Assembly (NCBI GenBank): GCA_026414565.1
Contig: JAOAIT010000059.1
Coordinates: forward strand, 1 to 64,000
Length of the DNA: 64,000 nt
Direction: 5' to 3'
Origin: Verrucomicrobiia bacterium
GTDB lineage: Bacteria; Verrucomicrobiota; Verrucomicrobiia; Limisphaerales; Fontisphaeraceae
Below are positions 55,485 to 64,000 of the stretch, in pieces. Under the pieces are notes generated by a model. It ran no database searches. It was not told the DNA's origin and saw nothing but the letters and a program-made list of their open reading frames with translations. The translations under genes were made by a program, and so were the position numbers. Each line of letters opens with the position of its first letter. Position 1 is the first letter of the stretch.

Positions 55485-58400
55485 ATGAGTGAACCGTCAA
55501 AGCAAAGCGCCACCGCCGGACGGCGTGGCCTGAAACTCCTGGCAATCCTGGCCGGCGGATTGGCCCTCATCCTCGTCGCCGCCTACCTCCTGCTCACCAG
55601 CGGCTGGTTTTTCAAAAGCGTCCTCCTCCCCAAAGCAGGCGCAGCCATGCAGGCCAGGCTCTCCGCCGACGACGCCACCGTGTCCCCCTTCAGCGGCATC
55701 GTCCTGAGCGGCTTCAAGATGGAAACCACCGGCGCCGCGCCGTTGCTGGCCGTCAAGCAACTCTCCTTGCGCTACTCCAGTCTGTCCGATTTGCTCAAGG
55801 GCAGGATTTATCTGGATGAAATCACCCTGGACGGCCTGGAGGTGCGCTTGGTCGAAGACGCCGATGGCCGCAACAACTGGAGCCGCCTGATCCAACCTTC
55901 TGACGCACCCACCCAGGCCCCCACCTCTTCCGCCCCCCCCGACCTCTTGATCAAAAAACTGGTGCTGTCCAACACCCTCCTGGCCTACCAGCAACGGCAT
56001 CCGACCAATGCCCAATCCGTGGAAATCAGCGGCTTGAATTTGACCCTGGAAAATGTGGGCAATCGCCAAACCGCCGCCCTCCGCCTCGCCACCCTGCTGA
56101 AATGGCACCAGCAGGATGGCTCCCAAACCCAGTCGCTGGCCTGTCCGCTCTCCGTCGAGGGAACCCTGACCCTGGATGATAAACTCCTGCCGACCGCCAG
56201 CCAGGGCCGTCTGAAACTCGAAATCAACCAAGCCACAGGCATGCTGGCCGAAACCCGCGCCCTGGCCGGACAACTGGATTGGGACTGGACCCCCACCGAA
56301 ATTAAACAAGGAACTCTCGCATTTACCCGCAGCAATCAACCCCTCGCCGCCCTGCATGTCCGCGGCCCCTTCCAGCCCGCCCGCGGTGAGGGCAAACTCC
56401 AGTTTGAATTGGATCGCGTCGGCGGCCAGGTCCTCAATCTCGCCGTGGCCATGACCGGCTACTCCATCCCCCATGCCTCCCTCTCAGCCCGGGGTGAAAT
56501 CGAGCTGGCCGAACAGGCCCAAACCATCAGGGCCGCCGGCACCTTGGATGCCGCCCAGCTCAGTCTCGCCCAGCGGGGCAACGCCACGCCCCCAGCCGAT
56601 TTGCGCCTGCGCTTTGCCGTCGAAGTGCAGCGCGCCAATGCATGGGCCAACCTCCGGGAACTGGCCCTCACCGCCACCTTGAGCAATCGGCCCCTCGTCC
56701 ACGCCACCCTGACGCGCCCCATGCAGGTAAGCTGGGGCAAAACCCAGGGCCTGCCGGAAGAATCCGAATTCCTCCTCACCGTGGACAACCTCAATCTGGC
56801 CGACTGGCGGGCCTTGCTGCCCGACCTGGACCTCGGCGGGCAGGTGGATTTGCGGGCGCTGGTGCAATCCCGCAACGCCGGACAAACCCTCGCCCTCGAT
56901 GCCCGCGGCGGCATCCGCAATCTGCGCCTCAAGCTGGATACCAACCTCTTCACCGCCGCCGAAATCCAGGCCGAGGCCCGCACCCTCACCACCCAATTCC
57001 AACGCACCGACCTGGCGCACCTGGCTCTCCGTTATCTGGAAGGCCGGGAAAAGATCTTCACCGCCACCGCCACCGGCCACGTGGATCATGTCCGCCAGGA
57101 TTTCCATCTCAAGCTGGACACCGAGGCAGCCCTGCCCCGGCTCCTCGCCCAAGCAGGCCTCACCAACGCCCACCTCTCCTCCGGCAATCTGCAATTCTCA
57201 GGCGAAGTCACCCAGCACAATCACGCCCCCACCAATGCCCCCGCTCCACTGCTCTCGCAATCCATTGTCAGCCAATGGCGGCTGCAAAACCTGAGCGGGA
57301 AGTATGAGGATTTCGTGCTCGATCGCCTGAGCGCCGAGGTGGACAGCCATCTGGTGCTCAGCAACGACTGGGTCCTGATCCGCCGGCTGCAGGCGCGTTC
57401 GTCCCAGGCCGGCCAACCGGCCGGTTTCCTCGAAATGTCCGGCCAACATCATTTGACTCGCACCAACGGCCAGCTCTCGCTGCAACTCTCCAATGTCAAC
57501 GAGCGCCTCTTCCAATCAGCCGCAGCCCTCCTGGGCTCCAATCGCCTGGAATCTGCCCGCCTGAATGCCGCCCTGGTGATGGCCTACGCCCCCGGCCAAT
57601 GGTCCGCCCATGGCAGCCTGCAATTGACCAACTGCCTGCTCACCGACCCCGCCGGCACCTGGCCGCGGGAGCCTTTGACAGCCGAGCTCCAGTTGGATGT
57701 GAGTCAGCGCGCCGCCCTGCTGGAGGCCCGGCGCGTGCACGCCCATTTCCAGTTCAATCAGCGCGATGCCGGCACGGTGGAACTCGCCGGCCAGTGGGAC
57801 GCTTCACGCACCAATGCCCAATTCAAGGCCCGCGTCCGGGGGCTGAATGAAAATGCCCTCCGACCTTGGCTCGCCCGGGCCCTCGCCCCGGCCACCCTCG
57901 AAAGCATCTCCATGGAGGCCGAGGCGGAAGGCCGCTATCAGCCCGGCGCCCCAACCTACCTGTCCGCCTCCGCGCAAGTGAGCCGGTTGTCTTGGCGCGA
58001 CGCAGCCGGCCAGCGCCCGCCGGAGCCTCTGGCCCTCGGTCTGATGCTGGACGCCGCCTCACCGCTGGCCAACCGTCTGGAGCTCCGCACTGCCAGCCTC
58101 CAACTGGCCCCCACCGCCCGTGCCACCAATCGCGTCGAAATCAAGGGACAAATCGCTCTGGCCAACCTCTCCGCCATTACCGGCCGCCTCGACATCGCCT
58201 CCGAAGGGTTGGACTGGACCCCGTACCATCGGCTCTACAAGGCCCTCGCGCAAACCAATGCCACCCCGCCGGCTTCGCCCTCCACCGTCCAGGTGGAAGC
58301 GCCTCCCACGACACTCCCGCTAACCAATTTCCTTATCACCGCCCGCGCCTCGCACTTTTATCTCGAAGAATTGGCGGCCAGCAATTTCACAGCCTGGGTG

Positions 58401-59345
58401 CGCGTGGATGGCCCCCGCCTGAGCCTCAGCAATTGGACCGCCACCCTCAACGGCGCGCCAGCCCGCGGACGTGTGGATTTGAATCTGGCTGTCCCCGGCT
58501 ATCAATATGACCTGGACCTCCAGCTCCAACGGCTCCCCCTGGCCCCGCTGGCAGCCTCCTTCCTGACCCCCTCCCCCGACCCCTGGCAGGGCGACCTTTC
58601 CCTGGCCCTGGCCCTCAAAGGCAAGGGCAGCACCGGCCCCAATCTGCGGCAACACCTCAGCGGCCACTTCCACTTGGAGGTCACCAACGCCGCCTTGCGC
58701 ATCAAACAGTTGCTCACCCCCCCACGCGGGGCCACCACCACGCCCTCCCAGCAATTCCTCCGTGTCCTCGTCGGCATCCTGGACCCCCTGCTCAATGCCG
58801 TGGGCACCGCCGTGGGCGTGCCCAACCTCATCGCTCAACCCTTCACCACCTCACGCCTGCAAATGGAAATCGGCCAGGGCGCCATCGAGCTGCGGGACTT
58901 TACCCTGGCCAATTCCACCATCATCGTCGGCTCCCGCGGCCGCATCCCCATGGCCGATGTGCTCACTGCCAGCCCCCTGGATTTGCCGGTGGAGATCTCC
59001 CTTTCCGTCCCGCTGGCCCAACGGCTGCAAATCGTCAGCGCCGCGCCGGGAGCCAGTCATGTGAAATTGCCTGATTTCGTGGCGGTGCGCGGCACGCTGG
59101 ATAACCCCCAAACACGGCTCAACACCAAGGCCATCACCGGCACCGCCCTCCAACGCGTGGGCAAGGAAGTCGGCGGCGAGGCCGGCGCGCTGCTCCAGGG
59201 CGTGGGCAACCTCCTGGGTGGCGGAACCAAAGCGGTCACCAACGCCCCGCCGCCGCCCACCCAGCCCAAGCCCACCCCACCCAACACCAACGCCCCGATC
59301 AACAACCTGATCAACGATTTATTCCGCCCCAAACCCAAGCCGTAG
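55485..59345 (+). CDS. Large AsmA-like envelope protein
   Basis: 1286 residues. An N-terminal transmembrane anchor ('LLAILAGGLALILVAAYLLL', residues 18-37) is followed by a long repeated beta-rich region typical of AsmA/TamB/YhdP bridge proteins: 'GIVLSGFKMETTGAAPLLAV', 'IYLDEITLDGLEVRLVEDAD' and many later 'LxGxLxL' strands. Near the end 'ATTTPSQQFLRVLVGILDPL' and 'LRLEIGQGAIELRDFTLANS'-like stretches fit the AsmA-C domain. Such proteins help move phospholipids to the outer membrane or fold outer-membrane proteins. The C-terminal 60 residues are Pro/Asn-rich. ATG 55485 is chosen because it precedes the anchor. Confidence 0.85.
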   Translation: MSEPSKQSATAGRRGLKLLAILAGGLALILVAAYLLLTSGWFFKSVLLPKAGAAMQARLSADDATVSPFSGIVLSGFKMETTGAAPLLAVKQLSLRYSSLSDLLKGRIYLDEITLDGLEVRLVEDADGRNNWSRLIQPSDAPTQAPTSSAPPDLLIKKLVLSNTLLAYQQRHPTNAQSVEISGLNLTLENVGNRQTAALRLATLLKWHQQDGSQTQSLACPLSVEGTLTLDDKLLPTASQGRLKLEINQATGMLAETRALAGQLDWDWTPTEIKQGTLAFTRSNQPLAALHVRGPFQPARGEGKLQFELDRVGGQVLNLAVAMTGYSIPHASLSARGEIELAEQAQTIRAAGTLDAAQLSLAQRGNATPPADLRLRFAVEVQRANAWANLRELALTATLSNRPLVHATLTRPMQVSWGKTQGLPEESEFLLTVDNLNLADWRALLPDLDLGGQVDLRALVQSRNAGQTLALDARGGIRNLRLKLDTNLFTAAEIQAEARTLTTQFQRTDLAHLALRYLEGREKIFTATATGHVDHVRQDFHLKLDTEAALPRLLAQAGLTNAHLSSGNLQFSGEVTQHNHAPTNAPAPLLSQSIVSQWRLQNLSGKYEDFVLDRLSAEVDSHLVLSNDWVLIRRLQARSSQAGQPAGFLEMSGQHHLTRTNGQLSLQLSNVNERLFQSAAALLGSNRLESARLNAALVMAYAPGQWSAHGSLQLTNCLLTDPAGTWPREPLTAELQLDVSQRAALLEARRVHAHFQFNQRDAGTVELAGQWDASRTNAQFKARVRGLNENALRPWLARALAPATLESISMEAEAEGRYQPGAPTYLSASAQVSRLSWRDAAGQRPPEPLALGLMLDAASPLANRLELRTASLQLAPTARATNRVEIKGQIALANLSAITGRLDIASEGLDWTPYHRLYKALAQTNATPPASPSTVQVEAPPTTLPLTNFLITARASHFYLEELAASNFTAWVRVDGPRLSLSNWTATLNGAPARGRVDLNLAVPGYQYDLDLQLQRLPLAPLAASFLTPSPDPWQGDLSLALALKGKGSTGPNLRQHLSGHFHLEVTNAALRIKQLLTPPRGATTTPSQQFLRVLVGILDPLLNAVGTAVGVPNLIAQPFTTSRLQMEIGQGAIELRDFTLANSTIIVGSRGRIPMADVLTASPLDLPVEISLSVPLAQRLQIVSAAPGASHVKLPDFVAVRGTLDNPQTRLNTKAITGTALQRVGKEVGGEAGALLQGVGNLLGGGTKAVTNAPPPPTQPKPTPPNTNAPINNLINDLFRPKPKP

Positions 59346-59369
59346 GCCCCCCCAAAACGCCCCGCATCT

Positions 59370-61505
59370 CTAGTTGCCTTTGGCTTGCCAGCGGATTTTT
59401 ACCGCCACATCCCGGCGGAACTCGGGCACTCTCAATTGCAACCGGCCCCCTTGGGAGGCCACCGTGCTCTCCTGCAGGGGCTGGCCTTCGCGGGTATTGA
59501 ACCATTGCACCTGGCAGGCCCCGGCAGCCATGTCCGGCACCTCCAATACCGCATCTCTCACCACCGGCGCCTCCTGCTTCTCCATCGCCAGCCTCCACCA
59601 CGTCGCCTGTGGATGCCAAATCCAAAAATAGGCCATGCCCTCCCCTTTCTGGCCAAACGCCTTGAGCGGCGGAGTGATGCTCACCTGCACCGGTTTGAGT
59701 TGCGCCTGCGTAAAAGGTATGTCCCGCACAAAACGCGCCACCGGCTCATAAACCGCATAGGCATTCCGCCGATGCACGTCATCCCAGTACCAATGGCATA
59801 CCGTGCTCCCATACCCCAGCGCCAGCGTCAGCCACAGCCCATTGTGCAGGTGCACCCATTCCTTGTCCTGCTCCAATTCCGGCGCCCGCTGCCAGTTGGC
59901 ATCGGTGATGCCGTACTCGGCAAAAAACAACGGCCGCTCCTTCAACCGGGCGCGGTTGATTTCATACTGCGCAAGAATGCTGGCCACTTCATCCTTCCAA
60001 ATCTCGCCGGAAGGCGGGCGCAGGTAATGATGCTGATTGGCAGCGTCCAAATCCGGATGCGCGTAATCCTTCGAGGGGGAATGCCACGTGCTGTTCACCC
60101 GCAAATGCCGATACACATCCACCGTGTCCAAATAACGCCCCAGTTCCGTGTAAAATGCCTCCGTCGGCAGCCCGGGATCCATCTCATTAAAATATTCCCA
60201 CGCCGCCACGTGCGTGGAATACCCCCACCGCGCCACCGCATAACGCAGCAGCCGCCGCGCATAATCAGTGGCCGTCCGGTATCCCCGCCCCCCGGCCTGC
60301 CGTAAAAGGTGCATGTAATGATCGCGCGTGAACAAAACAATCTGCAGATGCACCCCGCTTTGCTCGGCCGTTTCCAACACGCGATCCAGATAAAAACAGT
60401 CCCGCTCATTGTAAACCCCCATCACCGGCCGGTTGGGATCGGCTTCCTCCAGCAGCTCCGGCCCGCCCCCCGCCTCCTGCAACGAAAAATCACGCATCCA
60501 CACCGTGCCACCCCGGGGCAGGCGAAAAACCACCGGCGGCAGGGCCGCCCAATTCAGGTTGGTAAACGTCATGCTCCACGGCGTCCATTGCCGGCGCGGC
60601 GGCAGCGTCTGGCTGCCGGCCAGCTCAAAACTCACCTCGCTTTGCCCCTCCGCCCGATAAGCCAGGCGCAGAGTGTAGGCGGTCTGGGCGCGCAACACCA
60701 CCGGCTGCGAAGGATTCATCGTCAGCGTGGCCCCCGCCTCCCCGCTCAACTTCACACACAGCCGGTTGGCGTGATAGCCCGCGGCATCCGGGCTGATCAC
60801 CAGCGGAGGATTCCAGCTCCAGGACCGGCCCCACGCGCTCTTGCGTGCCTCGATCCCCAGCCCCCAATCCTCCGCACAGGCCCACACCCGCGCAAAATTA
60901 CCGCCCGCCGCCCCAAATCGCCGCAGCATCTCCCCCTGCAGACCCACATCCTTGATGAAGGCAATGTTCTGGCCCACCGCAAAAAATGGCCTGCCATCCG
61001 TATATTCCAGGTAGCGATAATCATGAGCGGATACCCGCAAAAAACCCGGCCGATTGGACGGACGGGATTCAAACGTGAACTCCTCCGATGCCACGCTGCC
61101 GGCGCGATCCGTAACCAGCGCCCACGCCCGATAGCGCCCCACCTCGGCGGGCGCAAATCGCACCTTCCATACTGGCTTGCCCGCCGGATACCATGCTTCA
61201 CCCTCCCCTTGCCGGCCGGCGCGCGTCAATCGTTCAAACGGTTGATAAATAAACCCCGGCAGTGTCAGGCGATCCCCCGACGGCGTGACCATCTCCAGCC
61301 GCACATCCACCTCCACGGGATCATGCGGATTGTCCGCCACCGCCTGAAAGGGAAAGGTGAACTCAATCTTCTCAAAGCGCCCCACCACCGGCTGCGAGAC
61401 CTCAACACTCAGGCGTCTGCCGGGCGGCGCGGAATCGGCCGCCGGGAGATACCAGGGGCTTGCGCCCAAACACCAACCCACCAAAATCGTCAGGGAGCGC
61501 TTCAT
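59370..61505 (-). CDS. Exported DUF5060 family glycoside hydrolase (clan GH-A type)
   Basis: 711 residues from ATG 61505, which opens a signal peptide ('SLTILVGWCLGASPWYLPAA'). Residues about 35-130 are a DUF5060 beta-sandwich ('VGRFEKIEFTFPFQAVADNP'). The TIM barrel follows ('FFAVGQNIAFIKDVGLQGEM'), interrupted by a 130-residue beta insert resembling a CBM, with the likely acid/base Glu in 'HVAAWEYFNEMDP' and nucleophile Glu in 'LFFAEYGITDANWQ'. The end is a short beta domain. It probably acts on a plant or algal beta-glycan; the substrate is unknown. Divergent from argD. Confidence 0.85.
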   Translation of the reverse strand: MKRSLTILVGWCLGASPWYLPAADSAPPGRRLSVEVSQPVVGRFEKIEFTFPFQAVADNPHDPVEVDVRLEMVTPSGDRLTLPGFIYQPFERLTRAGRQGEGEAWYPAGKPVWKVRFAPAEVGRYRAWALVTDRAGSVASEEFTFESRPSNRPGFLRVSAHDYRYLEYTDGRPFFAVGQNIAFIKDVGLQGEMLRRFGAAGGNFARVWACAEDWGLGIEARKSAWGRSWSWNPPLVISPDAAGYHANRLCVKLSGEAGATLTMNPSQPVVLRAQTAYTLRLAYRAEGQSEVSFELAGSQTLPPRRQWTPWSMTFTNLNWAALPPVVFRLPRGGTVWMRDFSLQEAGGGPELLEEADPNRPVMGVYNERDCFYLDRVLETAEQSGVHLQIVLFTRDHYMHLLRQAGGRGYRTATDYARRLLRYAVARWGYSTHVAAWEYFNEMDPGLPTEAFYTELGRYLDTVDVYRHLRVNSTWHSPSKDYAHPDLDAANQHHYLRPPSGEIWKDEVASILAQYEINRARLKERPLFFAEYGITDANWQRAPELEQDKEWVHLHNGLWLTLALGYGSTVCHWYWDDVHRRNAYAVYEPVARFVRDIPFTQAQLKPVQVSITPPLKAFGQKGEGMAYFWIWHPQATWWRLAMEKQEAPVVRDAVLEVPDMAAGACQVQWFNTREGQPLQESTVASQGGRLQLRVPEFRRDVAVKIRWQAKGN

Positions 61506-61613
61506 GGCCACAGCATGACACGCCCTCTTGGCCAGGCAAGCGTGCATTCCCGAAGTCTCAATAAAATGGGTTGACGCGGCGGCGCATTTTCCTTTTGCTG
61601 CGCGGGTTGGTAC

Positions 61614-62903
61614 ATGCAAACAACCGCTGCATCCGCAAACGCCATGTCCGGCCCCTCCTGGGAGGCCGTCAAAAACACTTTTCAACAGTTTGTGGTGCCC
61701 AGTTATGGGCGTTTCGAGCTTTGCCTGACCCGCGGCCAGGGCGCCTGGGTGTGGGACATCGCCGGACGCCGTTATCTCGACCTGGGCGCCGGCATCGCCG
61801 TTTGCAGCCTCGGCCATGCCCATCCCGAGCTGGCGGAAGCCCTGGCCGCCCAGGCCCGCGCCCTGGTGCACGTCTCCAACCTCTATTACCACCCCTGGCA
61901 GGGCGCGCTCGCCGCACGCCTGGCAGGCTTGATCGCTCCCGGCAAGCTCTTCTTTGCCAACAGCGGCGCCGAAGCCAACGAGGGCCTCTTCAAATTGGCC
62001 CGGCGGTTCGGCCACGAGGAGGGCCGCTTCGAAATCATCACCGCCCTCAACTCCTTCCACGGCCGCACCCTCGCCGGCATTGCCGCCACCGGCCAGGACA
62101 AAGTGAAAAAAGGCTTCGGGCCCTCAGTGCCCGGTTTTCGCCACGTGCCCTTCAACGATTTGCAGGCCGTGGAAAACGCCCTCTCCCCCGCCACCGTGGC
62201 CGTGTTAATTGAAGGCGTCCAGGGCGAAGGCGGCATCACCCCCGCCACCCCGGATTACCTCCTGGGCCTGCGCCGCCTCTGCGATGAACACCGCTTGCTT
62301 CTCATGATGGACGGCGTCCAGTGCGGCTACTTCCGCACCGGACGCTTCCAGAGTTTTCAACGTATCTTGGAAGGCGTGGCCGGCGGAGAAACTTTCCTGC
62401 CCGATGCGATCTCCATGGCCAAATCCCTGGCAGGCGGCATCCCCATGGGCGCCTTCTGGGTGCGCCAGCCCTATGCCGACCTCCTGGGACCAGGCAGCCA
62501 CGCCACCACCTTCGGAGGCACCCCCCTGGCCTGCGCCGCCGCGCTGAAAGTTTTGGACATCGTGGAACGGGATCACCTGGCGGACAACGCCCGCGCAACC
62601 GGCGACTGGATGAAACAGGAGTTGGAAAAACTGGCAGCCCGATTTCCGCAATGGCTCAAGTCCGTCCGTGGCCTCGGGTTTATGCTCGGCTTTGAACTGG
62701 CCGACAAAGCCGACATCCCCGCCTTTGCCGCCACCGACAAACCGGCTTCCCTCCAAATGGTCCAGCGCCTGCACGAAGCCGGCGTCCTCACCATCCCCTC
62801 CGGCAATCAAGTCATCCGCCTCCTGCCTCCGTTAACGCTCACCCGCGCCGAAGCCGCCGAGGGCATTGCTCGCATAGCCGAAGTATTCGAAAAGCTTGGT
62901 TGA
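61614..62903 (+). CDS. argD: Acetylornithine aminotransferase family (class III PLP)
   Basis: 429 residues (a second Met 10 codons in is a possible start). Class III PLP fold: 'LDLGAGIAVCSLGHAHPELA', 'FFANSGAEANEGLFKLARRF', 'FHGRTLAGIAATGQDKVKKG' and the PLP-Lys in 'AISMAKSLAGGIPMGAF'. The usual DEVQ cofactor motif reads 'MMDGVQCGYFRTG': the Asp that holds the pyridine nitrogen and the Gln are kept, the Glu is Gly. It transfers the amino group in arginine synthesis from N-acetylornithine; the substitution also leaves room for a related diamine substrate. Confidence 0.9.
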   Translation: MQTTAASANAMSGPSWEAVKNTFQQFVVPSYGRFELCLTRGQGAWVWDIAGRRYLDLGAGIAVCSLGHAHPELAEALAAQARALVHVSNLYYHPWQGALAARLAGLIAPGKLFFANSGAEANEGLFKLARRFGHEEGRFEIITALNSFHGRTLAGIAATGQDKVKKGFGPSVPGFRHVPFNDLQAVENALSPATVAVLIEGVQGEGGITPATPDYLLGLRRLCDEHRLLLMMDGVQCGYFRTGRFQSFQRILEGVAGGETFLPDAISMAKSLAGGIPMGAFWVRQPYADLLGPGSHATTFGGTPLACAAALKVLDIVERDHLADNARATGDWMKQELEKLAARFPQWLKSVRGLGFMLGFELADKADIPAFAATDKPASLQMVQRLHEAGVLTIPSGNQVIRLLPPLTLTRAEAAEGIARIAEVFEKLG

Positions 62904-62917
62904 CGCTCCGCCGGCCC

Positions 62918-63514
62918 TCACCGTTCTTCCGGCCGCTCCAACTGGATGCGCGCGCTCCAGGCCTCCGCATCCTTGAGTCGCTGTCGCAGGAATTCCCGCA
63001 GCTCCGCCGTTTCTGCCGTCAGCACAAAAAAAGGGGCCTCCGGATCATCCGGGCTGACCCGCCATTGATGCCGCAACGCCTTGGGGTTCTTTTTTAACCA
63101 TTCCTTGACCCACTCGTAATCCAGCGCTTGCAGCGTTAACTTGCCCTCCTCCAGCTTGACCCGCAGCACCATGTGGGAAGGAATCGGCGGCGGCAAGACT
63201 TCTCCCGTAGTGCCACCCGTCAAATCCAATAACCATTGCTCCTCAAGTTTGAATAGATGCCCCCACATCTTCGATGCTTTGCCCTCAGCCGAATAGGTCA
63301 CCAGGTAGGCTTTGGCTTCATGCTCGGACGGCTCAAACCGCCAATGCTGCCCCTCCCCCTGCCATCGCCCCAACAGGGCAGGCTCGAAAAATACCTCTTT
63401 CTCCTCATAAAAGGGATTCACCGAAATAACAAAACACCCCGTGACCAGAAAAAGCACCAAACCCAAAACTAAACCCGCAACTTTCCCTCCCCCAGGGCGT
63501 GCCTTGGCATTCAT
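62918..63514 (-). CDS. Lipoprotein of unknown function
   Basis: 198 residues from ATG 63514. The signal ends in a lipobox ('GLVLFLVTGC'), so it should be lipid-anchored. The mature part is rich in Glu, Lys and Trp, with 'LLGRWQGEGQHWRFEPSEHE', a start-of-lipocalin-like GxW motif, and 'MWGHLFKLEEQWLLDLTGGT'. The family is not recognised; a small beta-barrel fold is a guess. It lies 10 bases downstream of the next minus-strand gene, in the same small transcript. Confidence 0.65.
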   Translation of the reverse strand: MNAKARPGGGKVAGLVLGLVLFLVTGCFVISVNPFYEEKEVFFEPALLGRWQGEGQHWRFEPSEHEAKAYLVTYSAEGKASKMWGHLFKLEEQWLLDLTGGTTGEVLPPPIPSHMVLRVKLEEGKLTLQALDYEWVKEWLKKNPKALRHQWRVSPDDPEAPFFVLTAETAELREFLRQRLKDAEAWSARIQLERPEER

Positions 63515-63524
63515 AACCACAAAC

Positions 63525-63890
63525 TCAGGGCGCTTTTTTCTCTGCCGGCGCTTCCTCCAGCTTGGCCGTCACCCGCCGCCGCATAATCACATCATCCTCA
63601 TCCATCCAAACAACCTCAAAGCCTTTGGCCGCCATGATGTTGATTGCCCCGGTGATATACCACATCCGCTCATCGGCCTTGTCCGGCCGGCGACGACCGC
63701 CAAAGGGGATCACCCGCTGCGTGGAGCCATCAGGCCATACAATCGTTGTCTGGTCCCCCGCAAACCTGAAAAAGCCGTACTCCCATAGCACCACACCTTG
63801 AGCCTCCGCACTCTTCGGCGGAGCCTCAGCCGCGCCCACAGTAAAATAAAGTCCCGTGAACAGAACGATGCCAAGACAGAGTCGCTTCAT
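63525..63890 (-). CDS. Small exported protein of unknown function
   Basis: 121 residues from ATG 63890, which overlaps the TGA of the gene before it (ATGA, 63887-63890), so this start is well supported. A signal peptide ('LCLGIVLFTGLYFTVGAAEA') is followed by an acidic/basic domain with 'WEYGFFRFAGDQTTIVWPDG', 'YITGAINIMAAKGFEVVWMD' and a Lys-rich C-terminus ('LEEAPAEKKAP'). It resembles a small DUF of exported proteins but I cannot name the family. Confidence 0.65.
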   Translation of the reverse strand: MKRLCLGIVLFTGLYFTVGAAEAPPKSAEAQGVVLWEYGFFRFAGDQTTIVWPDGSTQRVIPFGGRRRPDKADERMWYITGAINIMAAKGFEVVWMDEDDVIMRRRVTAKLEEAPAEKKAP

Positions 63891-64000
63891 TGCTTTTTCC
63901 ATTCCTCGTACGTAAGAATCGGGCGCGGGGGCAACCCGTTTTTCTCCCGTTCCATGTTGATTCGTTCGGCCTCAGTTCGGTAGTCCAGGTAATGTTTCCG
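63887..64000 (-). CDS. C-terminal 37 residues of an unknown gene, cut by the window edge
   Basis: An open frame runs from the window end to TGA 63887-63889. Its last residues read 'MEREKNGLPPRPILTYEEW' near the end, then KKQ. The TGA overlaps the ATG of the next small gene by the ATGA rule, so the two are translationally coupled, which supports this being a real gene. Highly charged; function unknown. The 5' part lies outside this window. Confidence 0.6.
   Translation of the reverse strand, partial: RKHYLDYRTEAERINMEREKNGLPPRPILTYEEWKKQ

Overview
This 64 kb window reads as a chromosomal segment of a GC-rich, free-living, polysaccharide-degrading member of the Verrucomicrobiota, most likely from the Limisphaerales/Pedosphaera side. 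That placement is inferred from gene style, not from a marker gene. The signs are many Tat-type or Sec-exported enzymes, two Tat-type Gfo/Idh/MocA oxidoreductases, GH97 and apiosidase-like glycosidases, a NIPSNAP protein with a Tat signal, PQQ-like propellers, a HzsA-related dihaem protein and a first gene ending in the 'LVQATNVLGPW...FFRLV' tail common in this phylum. I found no rRNA, tRNA, insertion sequence or CRISPR array. Coding density is high and no gap exceeds 300 bases once starts are trimmed; the largest (21778-22067, 22338-22582, 25457-25702) hold at most promoters or small palindromes.

Layout. 1-909: tail of a large exported protein with a G-rich plus strand, unlike the C-rich plus strand of the rest. 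929-6098: ubiX, a GH97 glycosidase, an unknown membrane protein and an exported aldo/keto reductase. 6099-7607: N-terminal half of a split CarB, divergent from an Nramp-like transporter coupled to a Gfo/Idh/MocA oxidoreductase. 10621-14022: acsA and an exported sialidase-like propeller. 14129-16652: carbamoyltransferase, SxtJ-like and DUF5989 genes, a recurring trio. 16704-20906: lipid kinase, a large membrane-anchored protein and a stand-alone ABC ATPase. 20989-22337: NIPSNAP and YdcH/DUF465 proteins.

22583-27467 is an accessory block on the minus strand: a basic-secretory-protein metallopeptidase, cas2, cas1, a Cas_NE0113-type (CARF/ring-nuclease) protein with an apparent C-terminal winged helix, and a small zinc-ribbon protein. 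No array or interference gene is present. 27660-30454: pilC and an NtrC-type regulator. 30504-35204: a minus-strand run of stress protein, trypsin/PDZ protease, apiosidase-like glycosidase and PQQ-like propeller. 35303-39037: proC, an AI-2E exporter-family gene and polX. 39201-43204: HzsA-related dihaem protein, DUF456 and a left-handed beta-helix protein.

43364-49443 is the clearest pathway. An exported ADP-ribosylglycohydrolase-fold enzyme with a C-terminal beta-sandwich heads a tight operon with a ribose-type ABC importer (rbsB-rbsA-rbsC) and ribokinase. The natural reading is extracytoplasmic release of ribose from a ribosylated substrate, followed by uptake and phosphorylation. 49452-55307: DUF2851, a POT/MFS transporter, a second Gfo/Idh/MocA oxidoreductase, a HEAT-repeat protein and a lytic transglycosylase. 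55485-64000: a 1286-residue AsmA-like protein, a DUF5060 glycosidase, argD and three small envelope-type genes, the last cut by the window edge.
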